Positions 1 through 8,175 of a stretch of 64,000 bases of DNA are shown piece by piece. The stretch's first letter is position 1. Each line of letters starts with the position of its first letter. A program made the translations under genes and the position numbers. A model generated the notes under the pieces. It saw only the letters and a list, made by a program, of their open reading frames with translations, ran no database searches and was not told the DNA's origin. Origin of the DNA: Vibrio hyugaensis (GTDB lineage Bacteria > Pseudomonadota > Gammaproteobacteria > Enterobacterales > Vibrionaceae); NCBI RefSeq assembly GCF_002906655.1, contig NZ_CP025795.1, positions 682,001-746,000 on the forward strand. The letters are read 5' to 3'.

Positions 1-324
1 TAGTGTCGCGTTTGCGGTTTTAACCCCGAGGTTATTTTCTACTGAAGGGTCAATAGTCACTGTACCTGGTGCGTCTTGTTCACCGGATAGATCTTCTGCG
101 TAAACCGGGATCAAATCCATGCCCATTGGGGATTTACCCGGCTTGTCGCGTTTGTAGTTCGGATCCATTGGGGCAACCCAGTAAAGTGGATCATTAGAGC
201 TTGCAGCAGATTCGCCACTCATTGCACTCATGTCGTGAGCCGAGCCCGCAAGAAAATGATTAGCACCAAACCCTAAAGCACCACCAACAATCAGCGCGAT
301 GGTTGCAATCTTTAATGTTTTCAT
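1..324 (-). CDS. CusB-like efflux RND periplasmic adaptor, N-terminal part (cut by window edge)
   Basis: The 108 visible codons are the N-terminus; the rest lies beyond base 1. The protein begins with a hydrophobic signal or anchor segment (residues about 4-27). A short heavy-metal-binding segment follows (YWVAPMDPNYKRDKPGKSP, then MGMDLIPVY), which is typical of CusB-type adaptors that link a copper/silver RND pump to its outer-membrane channel. A Met-containing stretch (HDMSAMSGE) lies just before it. It follows the outer-membrane channel gene on the same strand, as expected for a cus-type operon. The family is clear; copper and/or silver as substrate is inferred from the family and from the Met/His-rich gene upstream. 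Confidence 0.85.
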   Translation of the reverse strand, partial: MKTLKIATIALIVGGALGFGANHFLAGSAHDMSAMSGESAASSNDPLYWVAPMDPNYKRDKPGKSPMGMDLIPVYAEDLSGEQDAPGTVTIDPSVENNLGVKTANATL

Positions 325-488
325 TGTTTTACCTTATTTTTCCCTTCACATTTGACGCTACAGCGTTGTTGCCTGCTCTCGTTCACCCAAATCACATAGA
401 AGATCCCTTAGTTTGTTAGGGAAAGTGCTCATGGGATTCTCTCGTTTGCCGCCTAGCTGTAGCCCCAACTGTCTTGGGGAATCACAAA

Positions 489-1880
489 TTAATATGTCGA
501 AATAGAGCGAGCTTCCGGTGAAGTCACTTGATAGTCGAAACCACCGAGTAGGGTGGCTAAATTGCTGTTTGCGATGTTGAGGTCGGTCATCAGACGTTGT
601 TGCTCTAATTGCAGAGCCAACTCATCAGTCGTGGCAGAAATCACATCGTTAAATTGCGCTGTGTTGTTTTGATAACCCCGCTCAACGGCTTGAATGCGCG
701 CTTTCGCTTGAGGCAATAAGGTGGATTGATAACGTTCTAAACGCTGGGTTAAGTTGCCGCGATCAACCAGCAAAGTGTTTACCTTGGCATTCATCTGCGT
801 TAGTAAGGTGTCTTTTTGCGATTGTGCCGCGCCAACTTGGTATTGAGCGGCAGCAAGATTGCGATCTTGGCGGTCACCCGTGAATAGGGGAATGTCCATG
901 GTGAGGTAAGCGCTGACCAAATCAGAGGCGGGTTCACCCATCATGTTGTCGGCTTGGCGGTAGGCATACATTACTTCGACGCCAAACTGCGGGTTGTAGG
1001 CTTGCTCAGCAATTTCTACCTGAGTTTTATTGGCAGAAATGCTGACGTCGGCCATCTTAACCATCGGGTGTTGGCTGAGTTGCTGATAATGCTTGGTCGA
1101 ATTCTGACTGGCAGAGAGTTTGCTGTTCAGTGTGTCCCAGTTCAATTGATTGCTCGCGTGCAGAGCCTGTTCGTTCGCCAACCAGTCTGATCCCAACCAT
1201 TCGGAAAGTTGAGAGATAAGACGACGTTGCATCTGTGCATTGGCTTGCAGTTTCTCATCCAACTTGCTGACTTGAAGTTGGGCGTTGAGCAGATCTTGCG
1301 CTTCACTCTTACCAATCGAATAGTTGGTTTGAATAAAGCTTTCCATCTCCTTCATCAACTTGCGATTCTCAAGCATGATTTGTTTAGCTTTTTGTTGGTA
1401 ACCAAGCTCTAACCAAAGTTGAGTCATGCTGTTGGCTACCTCAAGCTCACGAGCATGAACTTGAAGCCCAAGGCCGTCGGCTTGTTGATTGGCTTTCTTC
1501 TGCTGTAAATCAAGCGTAGAGCCACGCTCAAACTGTTGCATTAAACCAACGGAGATGTTGGTCATTGGGTCTTCATCGAATTTGAAGCTGTCGACAGGCA
1601 AGCCACCAAAACCCACTTTCAGTTTTGGGTCCATCAAGGTCGCGCTCGCGACGCCCGTTTCACGCATGGCAGCAGATTGCGCTGAGTATTGCTTACGATT
1701 GCCATCATTACTCAAAGCGACGTTGATCAGTTTGGCAAGCTTGGTCGTTGAAGCTCGCTCACTTGATGCGGAATTTTTCGCTGCATGTGTCTCTTTACCA
1801 GCGGCGTTAACCAAGGTTGGCGCAGCGACCAGAGCTACCATAAAAATAGGTGCAGCTAAGCGGTATGGTTTGATATCCAT
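489..1880 (-). CDS. TolC-family outer-membrane efflux protein (CusC-like)
   Basis: This 463-residue protein has a signal peptide (MDIKPYRLAAPIFMVALVAA, cleaved near VNA-AG). It contains the two internally repeated coiled-coil/beta units of the TolC/OEP family, rich in Gln, Ala and Leu (for example QQKKANQQADGLG and the C-terminal LEQQRLMTDLN region). It would form the outer-membrane exit duct of the RND pump whose adaptor follows downstream. It sits between a Met/His/Cys-rich exported protein gene (about 135 bp upstream) and the adaptor gene, all on the minus strand and probably one transcript. Unlike many CusC proteins it shows no lipobox cysteine. The family call is firm; metal specificity comes from context. 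Confidence 0.88.
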   Translation of the reverse strand: MDIKPYRLAAPIFMVALVAAPTLVNAAGKETHAAKNSASSERASTTKLAKLINVALSNDGNRKQYSAQSAAMRETGVASATLMDPKLKVGFGGLPVDSFKFDEDPMTNISVGLMQQFERGSTLDLQQKKANQQADGLGLQVHARELEVANSMTQLWLELGYQQKAKQIMLENRKLMKEMESFIQTNYSIGKSEAQDLLNAQLQVSKLDEKLQANAQMQRRLISQLSEWLGSDWLANEQALHASNQLNWDTLNSKLSASQNSTKHYQQLSQHPMVKMADVSISANKTQVEIAEQAYNPQFGVEVMYAYRQADNMMGEPASDLVSAYLTMDIPLFTGDRQDRNLAAAQYQVGAAQSQKDTLLTQMNAKVNTLLVDRGNLTQRLERYQSTLLPQAKARIQAVERGYQNNTAQFNDVISATTDELALQLEQQRLMTDLNIANSNLATLLGGFDYQVTSPEARSISTY

Positions 1881-2015
1881 AATCTAAATCCAGTGTTCGC
1901 CGGATCGATGGAGGTGCGGATTTTATTGCGGGAACAGTAAAGCCTTGTTACCTCATCGTTCTGGCGCATTAAAACAACCTGCGATATACGCGCAGGGTCG
2001 AATGCTAGGACGGAT

Positions 2016-2438
2016 TTAGGCTATAGGAGGTCGGTACAGGTCGCGGTTGACGTGTACGACTGGGGAAGCAACTTCAGGAGTAATGGTTGTGCGATAGACG
2101 ACGGGCATTGGGCTATTGACAGGATTCGGTAGGGGGACGAAAACTATCGTACACGCGGCAGTACAGCAGGTGTGAACCATGCCGGAGCCTCCACCACAGT
2201 TCATGCTGGTTTCTCTTGCATCGCCATCTTCGGACATAGAAACGTCTGTCATGGAGACGTCCATCATGCCAGGCATACCGCAGTGTTCGCTGTCACTCAT
2301 CATTGAAGGGTGGTGAGCCATGCCAGTAGACATCATTTGAATATTCATCAACGGCTCACTGTTCGCCACACTAGATACCAATAGCACTAGTGTCGTGAAG
2401 AGAGTTAACCAGATTGTATGCAGCGATTTTAAGTGCAT
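2016..2438 (-). CDS. small exported Met/His/Cys-rich protein of the copper-efflux operon
   Basis: About 140 residues if translation starts at the Met of MHLKSLH. An ATG four codons earlier (2450) is also open. A hydrophobic signal segment (LTLFTTLVLLVSSVANS) is followed by a region crowded with Met, His and Cys (MMSTGMAHHPSMMSD, HCGMPGMMDVSM, HTCCTAAC), which are soft-metal ligands. The C-terminal half is Pro/Val-rich. I do not recognise a named family. Composition, export signal and position as first gene before the CusC/CusB-like genes suggest periplasmic Cu(I)/Ag(I) binding or sensing. It is read from a promoter with MerR/CueR-type spacing. Confidence 0.75.
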   Translation of the reverse strand: MHLKSLHTIWLTLFTTLVLLVSSVANSEPLMNIQMMSTGMAHHPSMMSDSEHCGMPGMMDVSMTDVSMSEDGDARETSMNCGGGSGMVHTCCTAACTIVFVPLPNPVNSPMPVVYRTTITPEVASPVVHVNRDLYRPPIA

Positions 2439-2480
2439 ACCCTTTCCCATGTGTTTGATGAAAATGATGAAAACCCTTCG

Positions 2481-2511
2481 ATTCTAAAGGTTAACCTAAG
2501 GGTAAGGTCAA
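2481..2511 (-). promoter_or_regulatory. MerR/CueR-type promoter of the copper-efflux operon
   Basis: On the minus strand a -35 hexamer TTGACC and a -10 hexamer TAGAAT are separated by exactly 19 bp. Ordinary sigma-70 promoters have 17 bp. The long spacer, with imperfect dyad elements in it (CCTTACCCTTAGGTTAACC), is the hallmark of promoters activated by MerR-family metal sensors such as CueR. It lies about 40 bp upstream of the first gene of the efflux operon. The rest of the roughly 300-bp gap up to 2753 must also hold the promoter of the divergent formate dehydrogenase gene; I see nothing else in it. Confidence 0.7.
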
Positions 2512-2753
2512 TCATTTATTACTCTTATTATCAAAATAGTCCACCCCTTCAGTTTTCGCACTTTCGAGGGAGTAAAACGTTTGTTAAACACCGAGTGTTG
2601 AAAGTTAGCGAAAGAAGCCCTCGCTTTTTATGACACGTGAAAAATGTGGTTTATAAGTTTTACATCACACTAACTTGTCTTACAAATGATTATCCTTATA
2701 GAATGCATGGTTTTACTTGTGCAGATTTGGATTTGCTTTGCTGCGGGGGTTGC

Positions 2754-5700
2754 ATGATAGAAATTGTCATCGATGGAAAATATAGAATTGTAGAAGAGGG
2801 TCTAACCCTTTTAGAAGCAGCAAAAGTGTGTGGGGTCGAGATCCCATCGCTGTGCGGAATGAACAAAAGTAATGAAAAAGTACCGTGTGACTTGTGTGTA
2901 GTTGAAGTCGAAAGTGGCGGTACTAAGCGTGCGTGTGAACTCGAAGTTTACCGCGGCCTTAATGTGGTCACGCAATCAGAACAATTAAGCGAGCACCGCA
3001 GAAAAGCACTCAACCGCATCATGACGGACCATTACGCCGATTGTGAAGCGCCATGTAAAACCGCGTGTCCTGCGGGCGTGGATATCCAATCGTACCTTTA
3101 TCACATCGCACAGAACGATCATCAAAAAGCGATTGAAGTGATTAAGCGTACGCTTCCTATGCCACTATCGATTGGCCGTGTATGCCCAGCATTTTGTGAG
3201 AGCGAATGTCGCCGCTCGTTAGTCGATGAGCCTATTGCAATTCGTCAGCTAAAACGTCATGCCGCGGATGCGGATTTGTCTGCGCATGAAGCCTACGTAC
3301 CAGAAAAGAAACCAAGCAAAGGTTTGAACATTGCCGTCGTCGGCAGTGGTCCTGGTGGTCTAACGGCTGGCTACTACCTATCGAACGAAGGCTATGACGT
3401 TACGGTCTTTGAATCCATGCCAAAAGCGGGCGGTTGGTTGCGTTACGGTATTCCTGAATACCGTTTGCCAAAAGACATTCTCGATAAAGAAATCGAACTG
3501 ATGTGCCGTAATGGCATGCAAGTTCACACTAATCAAAAGCTGGGTGTGGATTTCACGCTTTCTCAATTGAGCGAAGAATACGATGCGGTGTGTTTAGCTG
3601 TCGGTGCGTCTCAAGCAGTTGAAATGCATTACACAGGCAGTGACCTTGAAGGTTGCTACTTAGGCGTTGATTACCTTAAAGATTACGTTACCGAGCAAAA
3701 CTATGTAACGGGTCAGAAAGTCGCGGTGATCGGTGGTGGTAACACGGCAATTGACTGTGCTCGTACTGCGCGTCGTGCTGGTGCAGACACCACGTTGATT
3801 TACCGTCGTACCCGTGACGAAATGCCAGCAGAAGACTACGAGATTGTCGAAGCGGAACACGAAGGGGTGAAATTCCACTTCTTGACCAACCCTGCAGAAA
3901 ACCTTGCCGATGAAACCGGACGCGTGAGTGCGATTCGTCTAGAGCGCATGGCGTTGGGTGAGCCGGATGCATCTGGTCGTCGAAGCCCTAAACCAACTGG
4001 CGAGTTCTTTACCGAAGAGTTCGACACCGTGATTGCGGCAGTATCGCAAAAGCCAGATCTGAGCTTCCTCGAAGGCGAAGATTTGTCGATTCCGCTTACG
4101 CGTTGGAACACCTCTGATGCAGATGAAAAGACCATGCACACCGGCACGGGCAACATCTTCAGTATTGGTGATTTCCGCCGTGGTCCTGCAACGGCAGTTG
4201 AAGCGGTGGGTGATGGTCGCGTTGCGGCAAAAGCCATTGACCTGTTTTTGAATGGCGATATGGCGGATATGCCAAAGGCGGCGTTCAACTCGCGCAAAGA
4301 GAAGAAACTCTCTCAAGTCGATCCGCTTCACTTCGAGAACATCCAAAAAGTCGCTCGCTCTATCATGCCAGAGCTGACTCCAACACAACGCGAGCAAAGC
4401 TTCGCTGAAGTGGAGTTGGGCTTTGATAACGAAGAAGCAATGAAGGAAGCCGCGCGCTGTCTAGAATGTGGCTGTCAGGCCAATACCGATTGTGCGCTAC
4501 GTGACTACTCCACCGAATATGAAGCCGAGCAGAGCTTTGACTTCTCCTTGCAGATTAAATCACATCAAGATTGGTTAGATCTTCGTGCGAAAGACTTGCG
4601 TCATAAGTACGAAGTTGACCGCAGCTCTGAGTTTATTGAGTTTGATGCTAACCGCTGTATTAGCTGTGGTCAGTGCATCCAAGCGTGCCGCGACAAAGCC
4701 GTACACGGTGTACTGAACTTCGTGTGCGATAAACAAGGTCGTCCGGCATTACGTCCTGATGATCGTCCACACTTTGGAAGTAACAAGAATGGCTTAACCC
4801 TAATGGGTGATTCGAACTGCGTGCAATGTGGCGCGTGCGTTCAAGTGTGTCCAACGGGCGCAATGGTCGATAGTCGTGACCGTTCGCAAGGCCGTACTGA
4901 AGATCTGAAAGCGGTCGACACCATTTGTACATACTGTGGTGTGGGCTGTAAGTTGACCATGTACGTGGACGAAGCAACCAATACGATTCGTTACGTGAAG
5001 GGCGGTGACTCACCGGTTAACCAAGGCATGCTGTGTGTGAAAGGGCGCTTTGGTTTTGATTTCATCGGCAGTGAAGAGCGTCTTACCACGCCATTGATCC
5101 GTAAAGACGGTTGGCTGCAACCTGCAAGCTGGGAAGAGGCGATTCAACTGATTGCGAGCAAGTTCTCTGGCATCAAGCAAGATTTTGGCAGCAACGCATT
5201 GGCAGGTTTCTCTTCAGCAAAAACCACCAATGAAGACAACTACGCGTTCCAAAAATTTGTCCGTCGTGAACTGGGCACCAATAACGTCGATCACTGTGCG
5301 CGCTTGTGTCACGCATCGAGTGTAACGGGTCTTGAGGCGTCACTGGGCAGTGGTGCAATGACCAACGACATTCCAAGCATTAAGCACTCGGATGTGATCT
5401 TTATTATCGGTTCGGATACCACATCGGCGCACCCGATCATCGCTTCACACATCAAACAAGCAATTCGCCACCACGGCGCTCGTTTGATTGTGTCTGACCC
5501 GAAACGTGTCGATATGGCAGAGCATGCTGAGTTGTACATGGCGCACCGTCCGGGTACGGATGTGATGCTCCTAAACGGTGTCATGCAGCAGATCATCAAG
5601 AACGGTTGGTATGATCAAGAATACATCGAAGAACGTGTCGACGGTTTTGATACCTTACTGCAAGAAGTAATGTCGCCAGCTTACAATCTCGATAAAGTGG

Positions 5701-6992
5701 AGTTGGTTACGGGAGTTAAAGCCGAAGACATTCAAGCAATGGCGCGCATGATCGGTACGGCAGATCGTACGGCTGTGTACTACTCGATGGGTATCACTCA
5801 GCACACGACAGGTCATGACAACGTGCGTTCTATCGCTAACCTGCAATTGCTGTGTGGCAACATCGGTATTGAAGGTGGTGGTATTAACCCGCTGCGTGGT
5901 CAATCAAACGTGCAAGGCGCGTGTGATATGGGCGCTTTGCCAAACAGCTTCCCGGGCTACCAAAAGGTATATAACCCAATTGTGCGTCAGAAGTTTGCGA
6001 TTGAATGGAACGCACCAAATCTGCCTTCTGAGCAAGGTCTAACCCTGACAGAAATCATTGATGCGGCTTGCCATCGTGACGTTCGTGGTATGTACATCAT
6101 GGGTGAGAACCCAGTGTTGAGTGACCCGAACCAAGCGCATGTGATTGAAGGTTTAGAAGCACTCGACTTCTTGGTGGTTCAAGACATTTTCCTAACGGAA
6201 ACCGCGCAATACGCGGATGTGGTTCTGCCTTCTTGCTCGTTTGCAGAGAAAGCGGGTCACTTCACCAATACGGAGCGTCGTGTTCAGCGCGTGAATCCGG
6301 TTGTCACGGCGCCGGGTGAAGCGAAAGAAGATTGGTGGATTATTCAAGAAATCGCCAATGCCATGGGCAGTGATTGGGATTACCACTGCGTGTCTGATAT
6401 CACCAATGAAATCGCACGTGTGACACCTCAATACGCGGGTCTTCGTTGGGATGCCATTACGCCAAACGGTGTGCAATGGCCGAGCAACAAGAACAACCCT
6501 GCGGGTACTCGCATCATGCACCAAACCCAGTTTACTCGTGGTAAAGGGCAAATGGTGGGCGTACCGTTCCGTTATGCGGCTGAGCTGCCAGATGAAGAGT
6601 ACCCACTAGTGTTAACAACAGGTCGTGTACTTGAGCAGTTCCATACCGGTACTATGACGCGCAAAACCAAAGGGTTGGATAACCTTGCTGGCCCTCGCGC
6701 AATGGTGAGTGTGGAAGACGCAGAAGCGCTAGGCATCAGTAATGGTCAGCGTCTGACGGTGTCTACACGTCGCGGCAGCATTGAGATTGATGCCTTTGTG
6801 ACTAAGCGGATTCAAAAAGGTGTGGTGTTCATTCCTTTCCACTTTGTTGAATCGCCAGTCAACCGTCTAACGACAACGGCGACTGATCCGCATGCGAAGA
6901 TCCCTGAGTTCAAGGTCGCTGCGGTTAAAGTGGAAGTGAGCGAAAAAGCGCTGCTCACAGAGCCTGCAACGGAAGCGGTTCATTCCATTTAA
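2754..6992 (+). CDS. formate dehydrogenase alpha subunit fused to a GltD-like NAD(P)H oxidoreductase
   Basis: A 1412-residue cytoplasmic iron-sulfur molybdoenzyme. In order: a 2Fe-2S ferredoxin-like domain (about 1-80); a Cys-rich GltD/DPD-like linker; an FAD site (GSGPGGL, about 195) and NAD(P) site (IGGGNTAIDCA, about 325); two 4Fe-4S motifs (CISCGQC about 633, CVQCGACVQVCP about 688); then a molybdopterin formate dehydrogenase domain from CTYCGVGC (about 724) to the C-terminal MGD-binding fold. The residue that is Sec in E. coli FdhF is Cys here (RLCHAS, about 851). One chain thus carries both formate oxidation and a nucleotide-reducing module. I chose ATG 2754, preceded by a G-rich Shine-Dalgarno; the 39 codons upstream look noncoding. 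No fdhD or other subunit gene is adjacent. The cofactor (NAD or NADP) is not decidable here. Confidence 0.88.
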   Translation: MIEIVIDGKYRIVEEGLTLLEAAKVCGVEIPSLCGMNKSNEKVPCDLCVVEVESGGTKRACELEVYRGLNVVTQSEQLSEHRRKALNRIMTDHYADCEAPCKTACPAGVDIQSYLYHIAQNDHQKAIEVIKRTLPMPLSIGRVCPAFCESECRRSLVDEPIAIRQLKRHAADADLSAHEAYVPEKKPSKGLNIAVVGSGPGGLTAGYYLSNEGYDVTVFESMPKAGGWLRYGIPEYRLPKDILDKEIELMCRNGMQVHTNQKLGVDFTLSQLSEEYDAVCLAVGASQAVEMHYTGSDLEGCYLGVDYLKDYVTEQNYVTGQKVAVIGGGNTAIDCARTARRAGADTTLIYRRTRDEMPAEDYEIVEAEHEGVKFHFLTNPAENLADETGRVSAIRLERMALGEPDASGRRSPKPTGEFFTEEFDTVIAAVSQKPDLSFLEGEDLSIPLTRWNTSDADEKTMHTGTGNIFSIGDFRRGPATAVEAVGDGRVAAKAIDLFLNGDMADMPKAAFNSRKEKKLSQVDPLHFENIQKVARSIMPELTPTQREQSFAEVELGFDNEEAMKEAARCLECGCQANTDCALRDYSTEYEAEQSFDFSLQIKSHQDWLDLRAKDLRHKYEVDRSSEFIEFDANRCISCGQCIQACRDKAVHGVLNFVCDKQGRPALRPDDRPHFGSNKNGLTLMGDSNCVQCGACVQVCPTGAMVDSRDRSQGRTEDLKAVDTICTYCGVGCKLTMYVDEATNTIRYVKGGDSPVNQGMLCVKGRFGFDFIGSEERLTTPLIRKDGWLQPASWEEAIQLIASKFSGIKQDFGSNALAGFSSAKTTNEDNYAFQKFVRRELGTNNVDHCARLCHASSVTGLEASLGSGAMTNDIPSIKHSDVIFIIGSDTTSAHPIIASHIKQAIRHHGARLIVSDPKRVDMAEHAELYMAHRPGTDVMLLNGVMQQIIKNGWYDQEYIEERVDGFDTLLQEVMSPAYNLDKVELVTGVKAEDIQAMARMIGTADRTAVYYSMGITQHTTGHDNVRSIANLQLLCGNIGIEGGGINPLRGQSNVQGACDMGALPNSFPGYQKVYNPIVRQKFAIEWNAPNLPSEQGLTLTEIIDAACHRDVRGMYIMGENPVLSDPNQAHVIEGLEALDFLVVQDIFLTETAQYADVVLPSCSFAEKAGHFTNTERRVQRVNPVVTAPGEAKEDWWIIQEIANAMGSDWDYHCVSDITNEIARVTPQYAGLRWDAITPNGVQWPSNKNNPAGTRIMHQTQFTRGKGQMVGVPFRYAAELPDEEYPLVLTTGRVLEQFHTGTMTRKTKGLDNLAGPRAMVSVEDAEALGISNGQRLTVSTRRGSIEIDAFVTKRIQKGVVFIPFHFVESPVNRLTTTATDPHAKIPEFKVAAVKVEVSEKALLTEPATEAVHSI

Positions 6993-7079
6993 GCCAATCT
7001 GTTTAGATACAGTTCAGCTGCGCACTGGCGAGTTGGTCGATTACATATAAGCTTATGATATGTAATCGCTAAATGAGCC

Positions 7080-8021
7080 GTGCGTGTGCTGAGAGTCATT
7101 CAATGGATTGTGTTGTTTTTACCCGCTTCAATTTGGCTGGTGACAAGGCAATATAATGATATTTGGTGGGCGGAGAATCTAACCTCGATTCCCGCTCTCC
7201 TTTTATTCGTCTACCTAGGTTTTGCTCTGGTACTTTTGGTTTGTCGTCACTGGGCGAAAGCCATTTTCTCTGCTTTAATCGGCTTCGCTTCTATTCCGTT
7301 TCTCTTACCCACTCAAATCACAAACAACCAAACCTGCGAAAATCCGCTGACGATAGTCCAATTCAACCTGTTCTACGAAAATCGGGACATCAATCAGTTC
7401 ATTAATTACTTGCTTAAACACCCTGCGGATTTGGTGGTGATGCAAGAGCTCTCGCCTCAAGTGGGGGAGAAGCTTCATCTTCTCGACGATATTTATCCTT
7501 TCTATTATGGCGGCCAGCGCGGCGTTGGTTACCCGTCAAATCAGATGATTTTGAGCCGTTATCCTTTGGAGCCTGTTTCGATTTATCACACTCCAGATGG
7601 TCAAGAGGTGATTCGAGCAACATGGCAAGTGGACAACCCGATTACCTTGATGACGGCGCATCCTCCCTCGCCAAGAACTGAGCCGTTATGGCAACGCCGC
7701 AATGCACTGATTCGAACCATAGAAACCCTTACTGATTTGTATCCAACACCGGATATGATCGTGATAGGGGATTTCAATCTCTCTGCTGCAAGCCCGAGGT
7801 TTAATGGGCAGTTTTCTCGTTTCCAAACTCAACCTGTTGCCAGTTGGCCAACATCAGTAAAAGGCTTGCCTGTTCCTGCCTTCGCGATGATAGGGATTGA
7901 TCACCTTTGGCTTAAATCAGAAAAAGCCCACAAGAAAATCTGTTCCCGCTTATCGACAAATCAGCCAGTTGGTTCGGATCATCGGTTGGTGAAAACTGTC
8001 ATTGGTAATCCTATGAACTGA
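7080..8021 (+). CDS. endonuclease/exonuclease/phosphatase-family protein with N-terminal membrane segments
   Basis: A 313-residue protein starting at GTG 7080. The first 85 residues form about three hydrophobic helices (LFLPASIWLVT, ALLLFVYLGFALVLLVC, AIFSALIGFASIPFLL). The rest is an EEP-fold hydrolase with the usual motifs: N-terminal Asn and Glu (VQFNLFYENRD, VVMQELSP), GDFNLS, and the terminal SDHRLVK. Members act on DNA, phospholipids or phosphoinositides, so the substrate cannot be read from sequence. The membrane anchor would place the domain at the inner membrane, probably on the periplasmic side, as in YafD-like proteins. Start-site support is weak; other GTG codons are near. Confidence 0.78.
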   Translation: MRVLRVIQWIVLFLPASIWLVTRQYNDIWWAENLTSIPALLLFVYLGFALVLLVCRHWAKAIFSALIGFASIPFLLPTQITNNQTCENPLTIVQFNLFYENRDINQFINYLLKHPADLVVMQELSPQVGEKLHLLDDIYPFYYGGQRGVGYPSNQMILSRYPLEPVSIYHTPDGQEVIRATWQVDNPITLMTAHPPSPRTEPLWQRRNALIRTIETLTDLYPTPDMIVIGDFNLSAASPRFNGQFSRFQTQPVASWPTSVKGLPVPAFAMIGIDHLWLKSEKAHKKICSRLSTNQPVGSDHRLVKTVIGNPMN

Positions 8022-8034
8022 AGGAAACCATTTT

Positions 8035-8166
8035 ATGTTTCATTCTCAAGATTGTGAGCTAAATCGGTTCAACACTGACAAAAGCCGTCTTTACTTTATA
8101 CACCATCGCCCCTTTTTTTGGGAACGGGATTCCATAACAACAGTAGTCAATAAACTAGCGATATAA
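8035..8166 (+). CDS. possible 43-residue small protein
   Basis: An ATG at 8035 follows a good Shine-Dalgarno (AAGGAAA, 8021-8027) right at the stop of the upstream gene. The frame stays open for 43 codons and ends 9 bp before the next start. The product has no membrane segment and mixed aromatic/charged composition (MFHSQDCEL, HHRPFFWERD). It fills the whole gap between two real genes and could be translationally coupled. I recognise no family; length alone is compatible with chance. Confidence 0.3.
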   Translation: MFHSQDCELNRFNTDKSRLYFIHHRPFFWERDSITTVVNKLAI

Positions 8167-8175
8167 GGGATAGAA

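Noticed and set aside
2637..2753. 39-codon N-terminal extension of the formate dehydrogenase
   Set aside because: The sequence is unlike any ferredoxin N-terminus; the family begins at the 2Fe-2S domain, and ATG 2754 has a G-rich ribosome site.
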